NCBI GenBank assembly: GCA_031279915.1
Contig: JAITHO010000089.1
Span: forward strand, 1 to 6,489
Reading direction: 5' to 3'
Length of the DNA: 6,489 nt
Origin: Tannerellaceae bacterium
GTDB taxonomy: Bacteria; Bacteroidota; Bacteroidia; Bacteroidales; Tannerellaceae
Shown here: positions 1-6,485 of the stretch, piece by piece
Numbering within the stretch: position 1 is the stretch's first letter
Layout of the letters: each line of letters opens with the position of its first letter
Notes under the pieces: generated by a model
Databases searched by the model: none
The model's input: the letters and a program-made list of their open reading frames with translations, nothing else
What the model was told of the DNA's origin: nothing
Position numbers and translations under genes: made by a program

Positions 1-117
1 AGCTTCTTTCGGATTCCTCCTCGCGAAGGACACCCTTGCTGTTCGGCTAACGGTTGGTAACTACCTACCCCCGTAGTGGACTTGCACCACCAAGTGTTTG
101 GGCCATGCTCGGCACAC
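1..117 (-). mobile_element. Group II intron, class IIC, 5' end (domain I), cut by window edge
   Basis: On the minus strand the sequence from 117 leftward begins GUGUGCC, the group II intron 5' consensus (GUGYG). It then follows the order of elements I recall for the class IIC intron of Oceanobacillus iheyensis: a short stem closed by GCC/GGC (113-111 with 104-102), a stem GUGG/CCAC (90-87 with 79-76), a GUUAGCC segment, then GCAAGGGUGUCC, then a 6-bp hairpin (30-25 with 20-15) capped by a GCGA tetraloop (24-21), then GGAAUCCGAAAGAAGC. Group II introns are self-splicing ribozymes and retroelements; most encode a reverse transcriptase/maturase in domain IV. Here only the first 117 nt of domain I are visible, so the maturase, the exon-binding sites and domains II-VI would lie beyond the left edge and completeness cannot be judged. 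The 5' splice site is placed between 118 and 117, seven bases past a terminator hairpin, where IIC introns characteristically insert. The class call rests on remembered similarity and on position. Confidence 0.85.
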
Positions 118-120
118 CAT

Positions 121-154
121 AAAAAGAGACGCTCCCTCGCATAGGAGCGTCTCT
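121..154 (-). terminator. Intrinsic terminator of the leftward RNA gene; IIC intron target
   Basis: A perfect 11-bp stem (154-144 with 135-125) encloses an 8-nt loop. On the minus strand it is followed directly by five U residues (125-121). The plus strand has no T run after the stem, so the terminator works leftward. It would end transcription coming from the promoter at 502-472. The group II intron starts at 117, immediately downstream, so this hairpin probably also served as the insertion-site determinant. Confidence 0.85.
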
Positions 155-466
155 ACCTGAAATAAAAAAACGGTAACACCCAGTTTTGGTTAACTATGCT
201 TGGTTAAATATTGCTACTCAAACTCTACGGCGACCTGATATAAAAAAAAGCGCAGACCCAACTTTTCTGCACTTGAGGTTTTCCACGACCCGTAATATCA
301 AATCAGTTAAGCCCACGCAAAAGCGTGAGCGTTTACTAATTACTAGGATATTACTTGGGTATTGTGGAAATTTCAAGCGCCTCATAACAGCAAATCGCTA
401 TCCGTGAATCTATATATCAGTATTTATGGTTTCATCTTTCTATCTCTTTAAAGTAATACATGTTGT
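121..466 (-). ncRNA. Structured non-coding RNA, 6S-like architecture (candidate)
   Basis: No convincing protein gene lies here, but the minus strand has a consensus promoter just upstream (502-472), a terminator at the end (154-121) and extensive self-complementarity. Starting from the outside, the pairs are 420-413 with 242-235 (8 bp) and 399-396 with 252-249 (4 bp). A bubble follows (395-381 opposite 268-253), then 380-373 with 276-269 (8 bp, one GU), 370-364 with 286-280 (7 bp), 360-357 with 291-288 (4 bp), 354-347 with 299-292 (8 perfect bp), an A/U-rich helix 341-333 with 310-301 containing one bulged base, and an apical 8-bp stem 330-323 with 318-311 closed by UUUU. The core is 186 nt, close to the usual size of 6S RNA, the RNA polymerase mimic, whose plan is also closing stem, central bubble and apical arm. 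The 3' strand of the bubble can form its own small hairpin. The tail 234-155 looks less structured. No tmRNA or RNase P hallmark is visible. The RNA gene is well supported; its identity as 6S, or as the Rfam Bacteroidales-1 family, is inference. The 5' end is estimated from the promoter. Confidence 0.6.
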
Positions 467-471
467 CCCTG

Positions 472-502
472 CAAATATATGCTTTATTTATTTCTTCGCA
501 AA
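472..502 (-). promoter_or_regulatory. Bacteroidota-type promoter for the leftward structured RNA
   Basis: On the minus strand, TTTG (502-499) is separated by 19 bp from TATATTTG (479-472). This matches the primary sigma factor consensus of Bacteroides, a -33 TTTG and -7 TAnnTTTG with 19-21 bp between them. The predicted transcription start is about 468-464. No start codon with a convincing reading frame follows, while a strongly folding segment does. Confidence 0.7.
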
Positions 503-526
503 TATTGGAGCAAGCGCAGGGCAAAT

Positions 527-558
527 AAAAAAAGCCGCCACCTTTTTGGGATGACGGC
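527..558 (-). terminator. Intrinsic terminator downstream of tRNA-Asn
   Basis: On the minus strand a 9-bp stem with two GU pairs (558-550 with 542-534) encloses a 7-nt loop and is followed by seven U residues (533-527). It lies about 80 bp beyond the 3' end of tRNA-Asn and separates that transcript from the promoter at 502-472. The plus strand lacks a T run after the stem, so it acts leftward. Confidence 0.8.
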
Positions 559-638
559 CTACCGGTATGCTTAATCTATCAAAAAATAAAAAGAGGTTTC
601 CCATCGCTATGCGCCCATGATCCGGTTGCTCTGGGCTG
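559..638. other. Spacer between tRNA-Asn and its terminator; no gene seen
   Basis: This 80-bp stretch would be the 3' trailer of the tRNA-Asn primary transcript. It contains an A/T-rich tract (about 581-600) and a short GCCCA/TGGGC inverted repeat (637-633 with 618-614, minus strand) too weak to call. No tRNA, ORF or promoter is recognisable. Confidence 0.5.
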
Positions 639-712
639 CTCTCCCTCTTGGACTTGAACCAAGGACCCTCTGATTAACAGTCAGATGCTCTAACCGACTG
701 AGCTAAGGAAGA
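639..712 (-). tRNA. tRNA-Asn (anticodon GTT)
   Basis: The 74-nt minus-strand sequence folds as a complete cloverleaf. The acceptor stem is UCUUCCU with AGGGAGA (one UG pair), the D stem GCUC/GAGC carries GG in its loop, the anticodon stem UCUGA/UCAGA holds loop CUGUUAA, the variable loop has 5 nt, and the T stem CUUGG/CCAAG holds loop UUCAAGU. Anticodon GUU (plus-strand bases 676-678) reads the asparagine codons AAU and AAC. The discriminator base is G. The 3' CCA is not encoded, so it must be added by tRNA nucleotidyltransferase. The gene is single, with its own upstream promoter and a terminator about 80 bp downstream. The stretch between tRNA and terminator (559-638) shows no gene. Confidence 0.97.
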
Positions 713-721
713 ATCATGGCG

Positions 722-752
722 CAAAACTAATGACTTATTCCAATATATCCAA
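722..752 (-). promoter_or_regulatory. Promoter of tRNA-Asn
   Basis: On the minus strand TTG (752-750) is followed after 20 bp by TAGTTTTG (729-722), a full match to the Bacteroidota -7 consensus TAnnTTTG. The start would fall around 716, a few bases before the mature tRNA 5' end at 712. Its -33 element directly abuts the -7 element of the divergent kinase promoter. Confidence 0.7.
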
Positions 753-757
753 TATAT
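740..757. repeat. 9-bp tandem repeat CCAATATAT x2 in the divergent promoter region
   Basis: CCAATATAT occurs twice in direct succession (740-748 and 749-757). The second copy supplies both the TTG of the leftward tRNA promoter (read as CAA on the plus strand) and most of the TATATTTG of the rightward promoter. Confidence 0.85.
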
Positions 758-760
758 TTG
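753..760 (+). promoter_or_regulatory. -7 element of the kinase-peptidase-TPR operon promoter
   Basis: TATATTTG matches TAnnTTTG exactly and sits 15 bp before the ATG at 776. Transcription would start around 766, leaving a very short A-rich leader (about 10 nt). No TTG occurs at the expected -33 position, so the promoter is either weak, activator-assisted or reliant on the -7 box. The element is formed partly by the second copy of a CCAATATAT tandem repeat. Confidence 0.5.
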
Positions 761-775
761 CAGAAAAAAAACAAA

Positions 776-1777
776 ATGAGTACGATTGGATTAGGTAACG
801 CGCTGGTGGACATTTTGCTGCAATTGCATGACGACGATTCGCTGGCCGCAGTAAACATAGCCAAGGGAGCTATGGACATGATAAACGAACAGCAAATGAA
901 AGATATTCAAGAAAGATTCTCGCAGCTGAAAACTAAGCTGACGCCGGGAGGATCGGTATGCAATGCCATGAGAGCTTATGCCATGCTGGGAGGGCAAGCC
1001 GGATTTTATGGCAAGGTTGGAACGGATAATATGGGCGATTACTACGAAAGCGCGCTGGTGAAAGCGGGGGTAACTCCCTATTTCAGCCGAGCCGAGGGCC
1101 CCACGGGATGCTGCACCGTGCTGATATCGCCCGACGGCGAGCGCACAATGGGCACCTTCCTGGGCCCAGCGCCAACGATTAGCCCCGAAGAGATCAGAGA
1201 GGAGATCTTGAACCTTTATGATTATATCTATGTGGAGGGATATATGGTCGTGAACGATGAGCTCATACGAACGGCTATGGCGAAGGCTAAGAAACTCGGA
1301 CTGAAGGTGGCTCTCGACCTATCCAACTTTAATATCGTTAACTCGTTCAGAGAAACTTTCAACACCGTGATTCGCGAGTACGTGGATATTTTGATAGCCA
1401 ACGAAACCGAGATTGTTTCCTTCACAGGAGCGCCGGTTGTCGACGCCCTTAGCTACATGTCGAAAAAAGTCGGAATGCTTGCGGTTACACTCGGAAAGAA
1501 GGGCTCCATAATAGTAAAGGGGTCGGAACGCATACATATTGACGCCTACGGGCCGCCAGCGCCGCTGGACACAACCGGAGCCGGCGACCATTTCTCCGCC
1601 GGATTCCTCTACGGCCTCTCACGAGGAGCTAACCTGAGGCAGGCCGGACGGCTCGGATCGCTGCTCGCAGGACACGTGATTAATTACATAGGACCGCAAA
1701 TACCGGATCAAGAATGGGAAATCGTAAGAGAACAAGCCGGGGAGATAATTCCGCACAGTCATAATTCATCGAGATAA
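776..1777 (+). CDS. PfkB-family kinase, adenosine kinase-like
   Basis: A 333-residue cytoplasmic kinase of the PfkB/ribokinase superfamily, which transfers phosphate from ATP to a hydroxymethyl group of a sugar or nucleoside. Visible landmarks are the N-terminal GNALVD strand (7-12), the substrate-site motif PGGSVCNA (57-64), the segment FYGKVGTDNMGDYYESAL (77-94), PTGCC (109-113), an NxxE motif for Mg/phosphate (N209, E212), and the PfkB signature DTTGAGD (265-271), which forms the anion hole and carries the catalytic base D271. Length is normal for the family. The overall pattern, including DGERTM near residue 120, resembles bacterial adenosine kinases, so conversion of adenosine to AMP is the best guess, but substrate cannot be fixed from sequence alone; ribokinase-like sugars remain possible. 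An in-frame TTG at 758 would add six residues, but it lies inside the promoter -7 box, so ATG 776 is chosen. It is the first gene of the operon, 12 bp before the peptidase. Confidence 0.92.
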   Translation: MSTIGLGNALVDILLQLHDDDSLAAVNIAKGAMDMINEQQMKDIQERFSQLKTKLTPGGSVCNAMRAYAMLGGQAGFYGKVGTDNMGDYYESALVKAGVTPYFSRAEGPTGCCTVLISPDGERTMGTFLGPAPTISPEEIREEILNLYDYIYVEGYMVVNDELIRTAMAKAKKLGLKVALDLSNFNIVNSFRETFNTVIREYVDILIANETEIVSFTGAPVVDALSYMSKKVGMLAVTLGKKGSIIVKGSERIHIDAYGPPAPLDTTGAGDHFSAGFLYGLSRGANLRQAGRLGSLLAGHVINYIGPQIPDQEWEIVREQAGEIIPHSHNSSR

Positions 1778-1789
1778 TACATATATATA

Positions 1790-3454
1790 ATGTATAGACG
1801 AACCATACTTTGGAGGGCCGCAATAGCCCTGATGGCGCTGCTGATTACAACAAGCGGAAGCGCCCAAACCGACAATCGCTTCGAAGTAAGCCGGCAGCTC
1901 GACATCTTCAACGCGCTGGTGAAAGAACTCGAACTATTTTACGTCGATACCGTCAACATGGAGCAAACCGTACGACGCGGCATTGACGCCATGCTCGAAG
2001 GCCTGGATCCGTACACAGAATATATCCCCGAACAAGAGATAGATGCGCTGCGCATGCTTACCACCGGCGAATATGCAGGCGTGGGGGCCTATATAATGCG
2101 GAGGCCCGAAGGAGTGATCATCACAGAGCTATTCGAAAACATGCCGGCTGCGACTGGCGGACTGCGTGCCGGCGACGTTTTCCTCCAAATTGATAACACC
2201 GACGTGCGCAACGAGTCGAGCGAGCGAGTGAGCGAGATGCTCAAAGGCGTTCCGAACTCCAAGCTGAAAGTTCAGGTACAAAGGCCAGGGGCCAAGAAGC
2301 CGCTCACGGTGGAGCTAACGCGCAAGCAAGTCGTGGTGAATCAGGTGGTATATTATGGCCTTCGCAGCAACAACGTTGGGTACATCTACCTCCGCGGCTT
2401 TACTGACCGCAGCGCAGCCGAGGTGAAGGCCGCCCTTGAAGATTTGAAACGCAATCATAATATATCAGCCCTCATCCTCGATCTGCGCAACAACGGCGGA
2501 GGCATACTCGAAAGCGCCACACAGATCGTTAACATGTTTGTGCCCAAAGGTCGGGAAGTTGTATCCACAAAGGGCAAAACCCCGCAATGGGATCGCATCT
2601 ACCGCACCTCCATAGAGCCCATTGATACGGTAATGCCTCTGGCGGTGATAATAAACGGGCAGTCGGCATCGTCGGCAGAGATAGTAGCCGGAGCCTTGCA
2701 GGACTTGGATAGGGCAGTGCTGGTGGGACAACGATCGTTCGGCAAAGGCCTGGTGCAGGCTCCGCGCGAACTGCCGTACAACGGCAATCTGAAGGTAACT
2801 ATGAGCAAATACTACATCCCAAGCGGACGATGCATACAGCAGATTGACTACTCGCACCGCAATCCCGACGGAAGCGCACGCCATATTCCCGACAGCCTAA
2901 CGACGCTGTTCCATACCGTTAACGGACGCCCTGTTCGCGACGGCGGAGGCATTACTCCCGACTTTACGGTCGACGAACCCCGCCCCTCGGCGCTCATCTA
3001 CTACCTGATGCAGGAACCCGACATACTGTTCGACTTCGTAACCAACTATGTGCTCAAGCATCCCACAATTGCGCCGGCGGAAACATTCGCCGTAACCGAC
3101 GCCGATCTGGCCGACCTGAAAGCTTATGCCGCCGAAAAGAACTTCAGCTACAACAGGCAGAGCTCAAAGATGCTCGCAAGCCTCAAGGAGATGGCCCGCT
3201 TTGAAGGATACCTGGCCGACGCTGATACGGCTGCAATCCAGGAGCTGGAAGCGCATCTCACTCCCAATCTCGACAAAGACTTCGCACGCTTCGGCACAGA
3301 GATAAAGCAACTCCTCTCGGCCGAAATAGTCAAGCGATACTACTACGAGCGCGGCGAACTCATACAGAATCTGCAGAACGATCCCGTACTGGCCAAAGCC
3401 GTTGAAGTGCTGAGCGCTCCACAGCTCGTGGCCGCTACTCTGAGACCTCAATAG
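1790..3454 (+). CDS. S41 carboxy-terminal processing peptidase (CtpA/Prc family), exported
   Basis: A 554-residue serine protease that cleaves the C-terminal regions of periplasmic or envelope proteins. Residues 1-25 form a signal peptide: Arg-rich n-region, hydrophobic core 11-20, and an SGSA-type cleavage region before Q26. A PDZ domain covers roughly 90-180, with PAATGGLRAGD (119-129) and FLQIDNTDV. The peptidase core covers about 190-395. The nucleophile is S294 in SASSAE (292-297), and the general base is K319 in FGKG, 25 residues later, the same Ser-Lys spacing as in E. coli Prc; Q323 matches its conserved Gln. DLRNNGGG (231-238) is the usual family motif. The helical C-terminal extension (about 400-554), rich in Ala, Asp and Leu, makes it longer than minimal CtpA proteins. 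All catalytic residues are present, so it should be active. It lies 12 bp after the kinase and 16 bp before the TPR gene, with no terminator between. An AT-rich inverted repeat overlaps its start codon. Confidence 0.95.
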   Translation: MYRRTILWRAAIALMALLITTSGSAQTDNRFEVSRQLDIFNALVKELELFYVDTVNMEQTVRRGIDAMLEGLDPYTEYIPEQEIDALRMLTTGEYAGVGAYIMRRPEGVIITELFENMPAATGGLRAGDVFLQIDNTDVRNESSERVSEMLKGVPNSKLKVQVQRPGAKKPLTVELTRKQVVVNQVVYYGLRSNNVGYIYLRGFTDRSAAEVKAALEDLKRNHNISALILDLRNNGGGILESATQIVNMFVPKGREVVSTKGKTPQWDRIYRTSIEPIDTVMPLAVIINGQSASSAEIVAGALQDLDRAVLVGQRSFGKGLVQAPRELPYNGNLKVTMSKYYIPSGRCIQQIDYSHRNPDGSARHIPDSLTTLFHTVNGRPVRDGGGITPDFTVDEPRPSALIYYLMQEPDILFDFVTNYVLKHPTIAPAETFAVTDADLADLKAYAAEKNFSYNRQSSKMLASLKEMARFEGYLADADTAAIQELEAHLTPNLDKDFARFGTEIKQLLSAEIVKRYYYERGELIQNLQNDPVLAKAVEVLSAPQLVAATLRPQ

Positions 3455-3470
3455 AACTATCACTATAATA

Positions 3471-6400
3471 ATGACACTAAGGATGAAGACAATCATTACT
3501 CTACTTTGCATAGCTCTCAGCATAGCCGCTATTTCCGGACAGCGCACCGCCCGCTTCGTATCTCCCGAGCGTATGTTCCTTGACGGCAAAGAGCTATTTG
3601 ACATGCATAATTATTCGGGCGCTATCGACAAGCTGGCCGACTTCAGGCTGATGGAAGGCGCCGATGCTGATCTGTGCCAGGAGGCCGACTTCTTGCTCGC
3701 CTGCTGCGCCTACAAACAAGGATTGCCGCAAGCCTCCGATATGCTGAAGGAATACGTCAGCGCCTATCCCGACAACCGGCATGAGCACGAAGCCAGCTAC
3801 TACATTGGCGCGCTGCACTTCGGGAAGGGGGAATACGAGAAGGCTCTGTTTTGGCTCAACGAAGCCGATGTTGATATGCTACCGCCCTCGATGCAGGAGT
3901 CCTATACTTATTATCTGGCCTTCTCGCTTATGCAAATGGGCGACATCAGCAAGGCGAGAGCATATTTTCTCCGAATCCGTCAGGCCGGAAAAGAATACAA
4001 AGACGCTGCCGCCTATTATGTGGCCTACATTGATTACTCCTCCGAACGATACGCCGATGCTCTCGCCGAACTGACTCCCCTGAAGGAAAAGCCGGAGTAT
4101 CGCGAGCAGGCTCAATCTCTAATAACCCAGATCTCCTTCATGCAAGGCAAATACGATAAAGTAATAGCCGAAGGCGAAGAGCTACTGGCCAACTATCCCA
4201 ACAGCCTAAACAATGGCGAGATATATCGCATGCTCGGCAGCTCCTATTACCACAAAGGCAATGAAGATAAAGCTGTGGAATATCTGAGCCGCTATGTAAA
4301 CTCCTCCAACGCTCCGATACGCGGAGATCTGTATATCCTCGGAATATGCCACTTCAATCGCCAAGAATACAACAGCGCCGCCGCATGCCTTAGCAATGCC
4401 GTAAGGGAAGACGACGAGCTGGCGCAAAACGCCAACTTCTATCTCGGCCAAAGCTATCTGAAGCTCGGCGACAAGAACCGGGCCCGCTTGGCATTCGAAG
4501 CAGCCGCCAACGCCTCCTTCGATCCGCAGATCAAGGAAGTGGCAATGTACAACTACGCTCTTGTTATCCACGAAACAGCATTCACGGGCTTCGGCGAGTC
4601 GGTGAAAGTATTCGAGAACTTCCTGAATCTGTATCCGCAATCAAAGTATGCCGACAAAGTGAACGACTATCTCGTGGAAGTATACCTGAACACGCGCAAC
4701 TATCAGGCGGCTCTTACCTCCATCGAGAAGATCGCCCGACCCGGAACCAAGATCCTTGAAGCCAAGCAAAGCGTATTGTTCCAGCTCGGCACCCAGGCAT
4801 TCGCCAACATGGAGATGAGCAAAGCTCTCGACTATTTTAACCGGGCCATAGACATGGGCAACTATCATCCGGATTCGCGCATAGGAGCCTTCTTCTGGAG
4901 AGGAGAAACCAACTACCGCCTGGATCGATTCGACGACGCCATTGCCGACTATCGAACCTACACCAACAACACCCGCCAGCGCAATACCGACATGTACGCC
5001 CTCGCATGGTACAACATAGGTTACAGCTACTTCCGCCAGCAGAAATATGCCGACGCTCTGAACCATTTCCGGCAGTACGTATCTCTCGAAACCAAGCAGA
5101 AGAGCGAAGCTTATGCCGACGCTTTCAATCGCATAGGCGACTGCTACTTCTACAATCGCCAGCTCGCTCTGGCCGAAGAGAACTACAATAAGGCCGCAAG
5201 CATCCTCCCCTCGGCAGGCGACTATGCCTTGTTTCAGAAAGGATATGTACTTGGTTTGGGGAGAGATTATCGTGGGAAAGTCGCTGCGCTCGACAAGATG
5301 CTGTCATCCTTCCCCAACTCCGCCTACGTTCCCGACGCTCTGTACGAACGCGGACGCTCGCACGTGATGCTCGGCAACAGTCAGCAGGCCGTCGAATCAT
5401 TCGAGAGCCTCATCAAACGCTTCCCGCAGAACAGTCAGGCCAGAAGAGCCGGACTGCAACTCGGACTGCTTTATTATAACAACAATCAGCCCCGAAAAGC
5501 TGTCGACGCCTACAAGAACGTTGTTAGCAACTATCCCGGAAGCGAAGAGGCCCGCGTTGCTTTGCAAGACCTGAAGTCGGTATACATAGAGCTCGACGAC
5601 ATCGGAGGATATGCATCCTACGTCAATACCATTGACGGAGCAATGCGCCTTGGAGCATCCGAGCAGGATTCGCTCACGTATCTGGCAGCCGAACGGCTCT
5701 TCATGCGAAATGATTACGACGGAGCTCGGCGCAGCTTTGTCAACTACTTGCAGAGCTTCCCCAACGGAGCCTTCGCAGTGCAGGCTAACTACCATCTGGC
5801 AAGGGTATACTTCGCAGGCAAGAACTATTATGAGGCCAAACGACTGTTCAACGTAGTGATTGAAAGCGGAGACATTCGCTATGCAGAAGACGCCTGGGCT
5901 CGCAAGGCCGAGATAGAATACACCGAGAAGGATTACGCATCCGCACTCGAAAGCTTCAAACGCTTGCAGTCGATCGCCGAAGACCCTGCCAACCTAAGCG
6001 CGGCCAAGATAGGCATCATGCGATGCGCACAGCAAACAGCCGAGTGGCAGGACGCTCTCGCAGCCGCCGAAAATATCCTCAAAGGATCGAAGCTCTCGCC
6101 CGAAGTGCTGACCGAAACGCGCTACGTTCGCGCCAAGGCTTACATTGGCCTCAAACAACCCAACAGAGCTGTGGCCGACCTTCAGGAGCTCAGCAAAGAC
6201 ACTCGAACTGTGCAAGGAGCCGAAGCCAAATACCTGCTCGCACAGCATTACTTCAACAATAACGATAACGCAAGGGCGGAAAAGGAGCTAATGAACTTCA
6301 TCGACAACGGCACGCCGCACTCTTACTGGCTGGCGCGCGGCTTCATCCTCCTTGCAGATATCTACATCAAGCAAAACGACGACTTCAAAGCACGGCAATA

Positions 6401-6485
6401 CCTCAACAGCCTCCGCACTAACTACAAGGGGAACGACGACATTGCCGATATGATTGAAAACAGATTGGGTAAACTTAAAAACTGA
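3471..6485 (+). CDS. Large exported TPR-repeat protein
   Basis: A protein of 1004 residues starting with a signal peptide (hydrophobic stretch about 8-22, ending near SGQ), with the rest made almost entirely of tetratricopeptide repeats, so a periplasmic or envelope-associated scaffold is expected. Clear TPR helices include GSSYYHKGNEDKAVEYL (256-272), GRSHVMLGNSQQAVESF (628-644) and LARVYFAGKNYYEAKRLF (776-793). The recurring linkers YP/FP-(N/Q/G)-(S/G) are seen in BamD/YbgF-like TPRs, which carry outer-membrane assembly or Tol-Pal roles, but the family is promiscuous and no specific function is claimed. No catalytic domain, further membrane segment or C-terminal sorting domain is apparent. 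A second ATG at 3483 (MKTIITLL) would give 1000 residues with an equally good signal peptide and cannot be excluded. It is the last gene of the operon visible here; translation ends with TGA followed by an in-frame TAA four bases from the window end. Protein-protein docking for the neighbouring protease is possible but speculative. Confidence 0.92.
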   Translation: MTLRMKTIITLLCIALSIAAISGQRTARFVSPERMFLDGKELFDMHNYSGAIDKLADFRLMEGADADLCQEADFLLACCAYKQGLPQASDMLKEYVSAYPDNRHEHEASYYIGALHFGKGEYEKALFWLNEADVDMLPPSMQESYTYYLAFSLMQMGDISKARAYFLRIRQAGKEYKDAAAYYVAYIDYSSERYADALAELTPLKEKPEYREQAQSLITQISFMQGKYDKVIAEGEELLANYPNSLNNGEIYRMLGSSYYHKGNEDKAVEYLSRYVNSSNAPIRGDLYILGICHFNRQEYNSAAACLSNAVREDDELAQNANFYLGQSYLKLGDKNRARLAFEAAANASFDPQIKEVAMYNYALVIHETAFTGFGESVKVFENFLNLYPQSKYADKVNDYLVEVYLNTRNYQAALTSIEKIARPGTKILEAKQSVLFQLGTQAFANMEMSKALDYFNRAIDMGNYHPDSRIGAFFWRGETNYRLDRFDDAIADYRTYTNNTRQRNTDMYALAWYNIGYSYFRQQKYADALNHFRQYVSLETKQKSEAYADAFNRIGDCYFYNRQLALAEENYNKAASILPSAGDYALFQKGYVLGLGRDYRGKVAALDKMLSSFPNSAYVPDALYERGRSHVMLGNSQQAVESFESLIKRFPQNSQARRAGLQLGLLYYNNNQPRKAVDAYKNVVSNYPGSEEARVALQDLKSVYIELDDIGGYASYVNTIDGAMRLGASEQDSLTYLAAERLFMRNDYDGARRSFVNYLQSFPNGAFAVQANYHLARVYFAGKNYYEAKRLFNVVIESGDIRYAEDAWARKAEIEYTEKDYASALESFKRLQSIAEDPANLSAAKIGIMRCAQQTAEWQDALAAAENILKGSKLSPEVLTETRYVRAKAYIGLKQPNRAVADLQELSKDTRTVQGAEAKYLLAQHYFNNNDNARAEKELMNFIDNGTPHSYWLARGFILLADIYIKQNDDFKARQYLNSLRTNYKGNDDIADMIENRLGKLKN

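Noticed and set aside
1..117. Short reading frames at the left edge (for example frame 2 from position 2 to the TAG at 74)
   Set aside because: The hairpins and the match to group IIC domain I on the opposite strand explain this sequence; the frames are incidental.
242..272. Calling the small hairpin plus U8 a firm terminator
   Set aside because: The stem has only 6 pairs with an 11-nt loop, and the U tract lies inside a longer-range closing stem; it is kept as a hypothesis only.
292..297. Atypical order SASSAE in place of SASASE at the peptidase nucleophile (residue positions of the 1790-3454 product)
   Set aside because: The nucleophile and its 25-residue spacing to Lys319 are kept; the change affects only flanking residues, so it is not evidence of inactivation.
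186..407. Open frame of 73 codons on the plus strand starting at TTG
   Set aside because: It starts with TTG, has no promoter or plausible family, and lies antisense to the well-paired RNA core; the symmetric pairing explains its base pattern better than coding does.
121..466. tmRNA or RNase P RNA as identity of the leftward RNA
   Set aside because: No tRNA-like ends or tag frame for tmRNA, and none of the conserved RNase P core segments (such as GAGGAAAGUCC) are present on either strand.
758..775. Extending the kinase upstream to the TTG at 758
   Set aside because: The TTG is part of the TATATTTG promoter element, so it would lie upstream of the transcript start. ATG 776 begins the conserved fold directly.
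2465..2884. Long minus-strand frames inside the peptidase and TPR genes (also 4206-4640, 4641-5066, 5397-5795)
   Set aside because: They are antisense to genes with clear catalytic motifs or repeats, have no family resemblance or promoters, and arise from the codon bias of the real genes.
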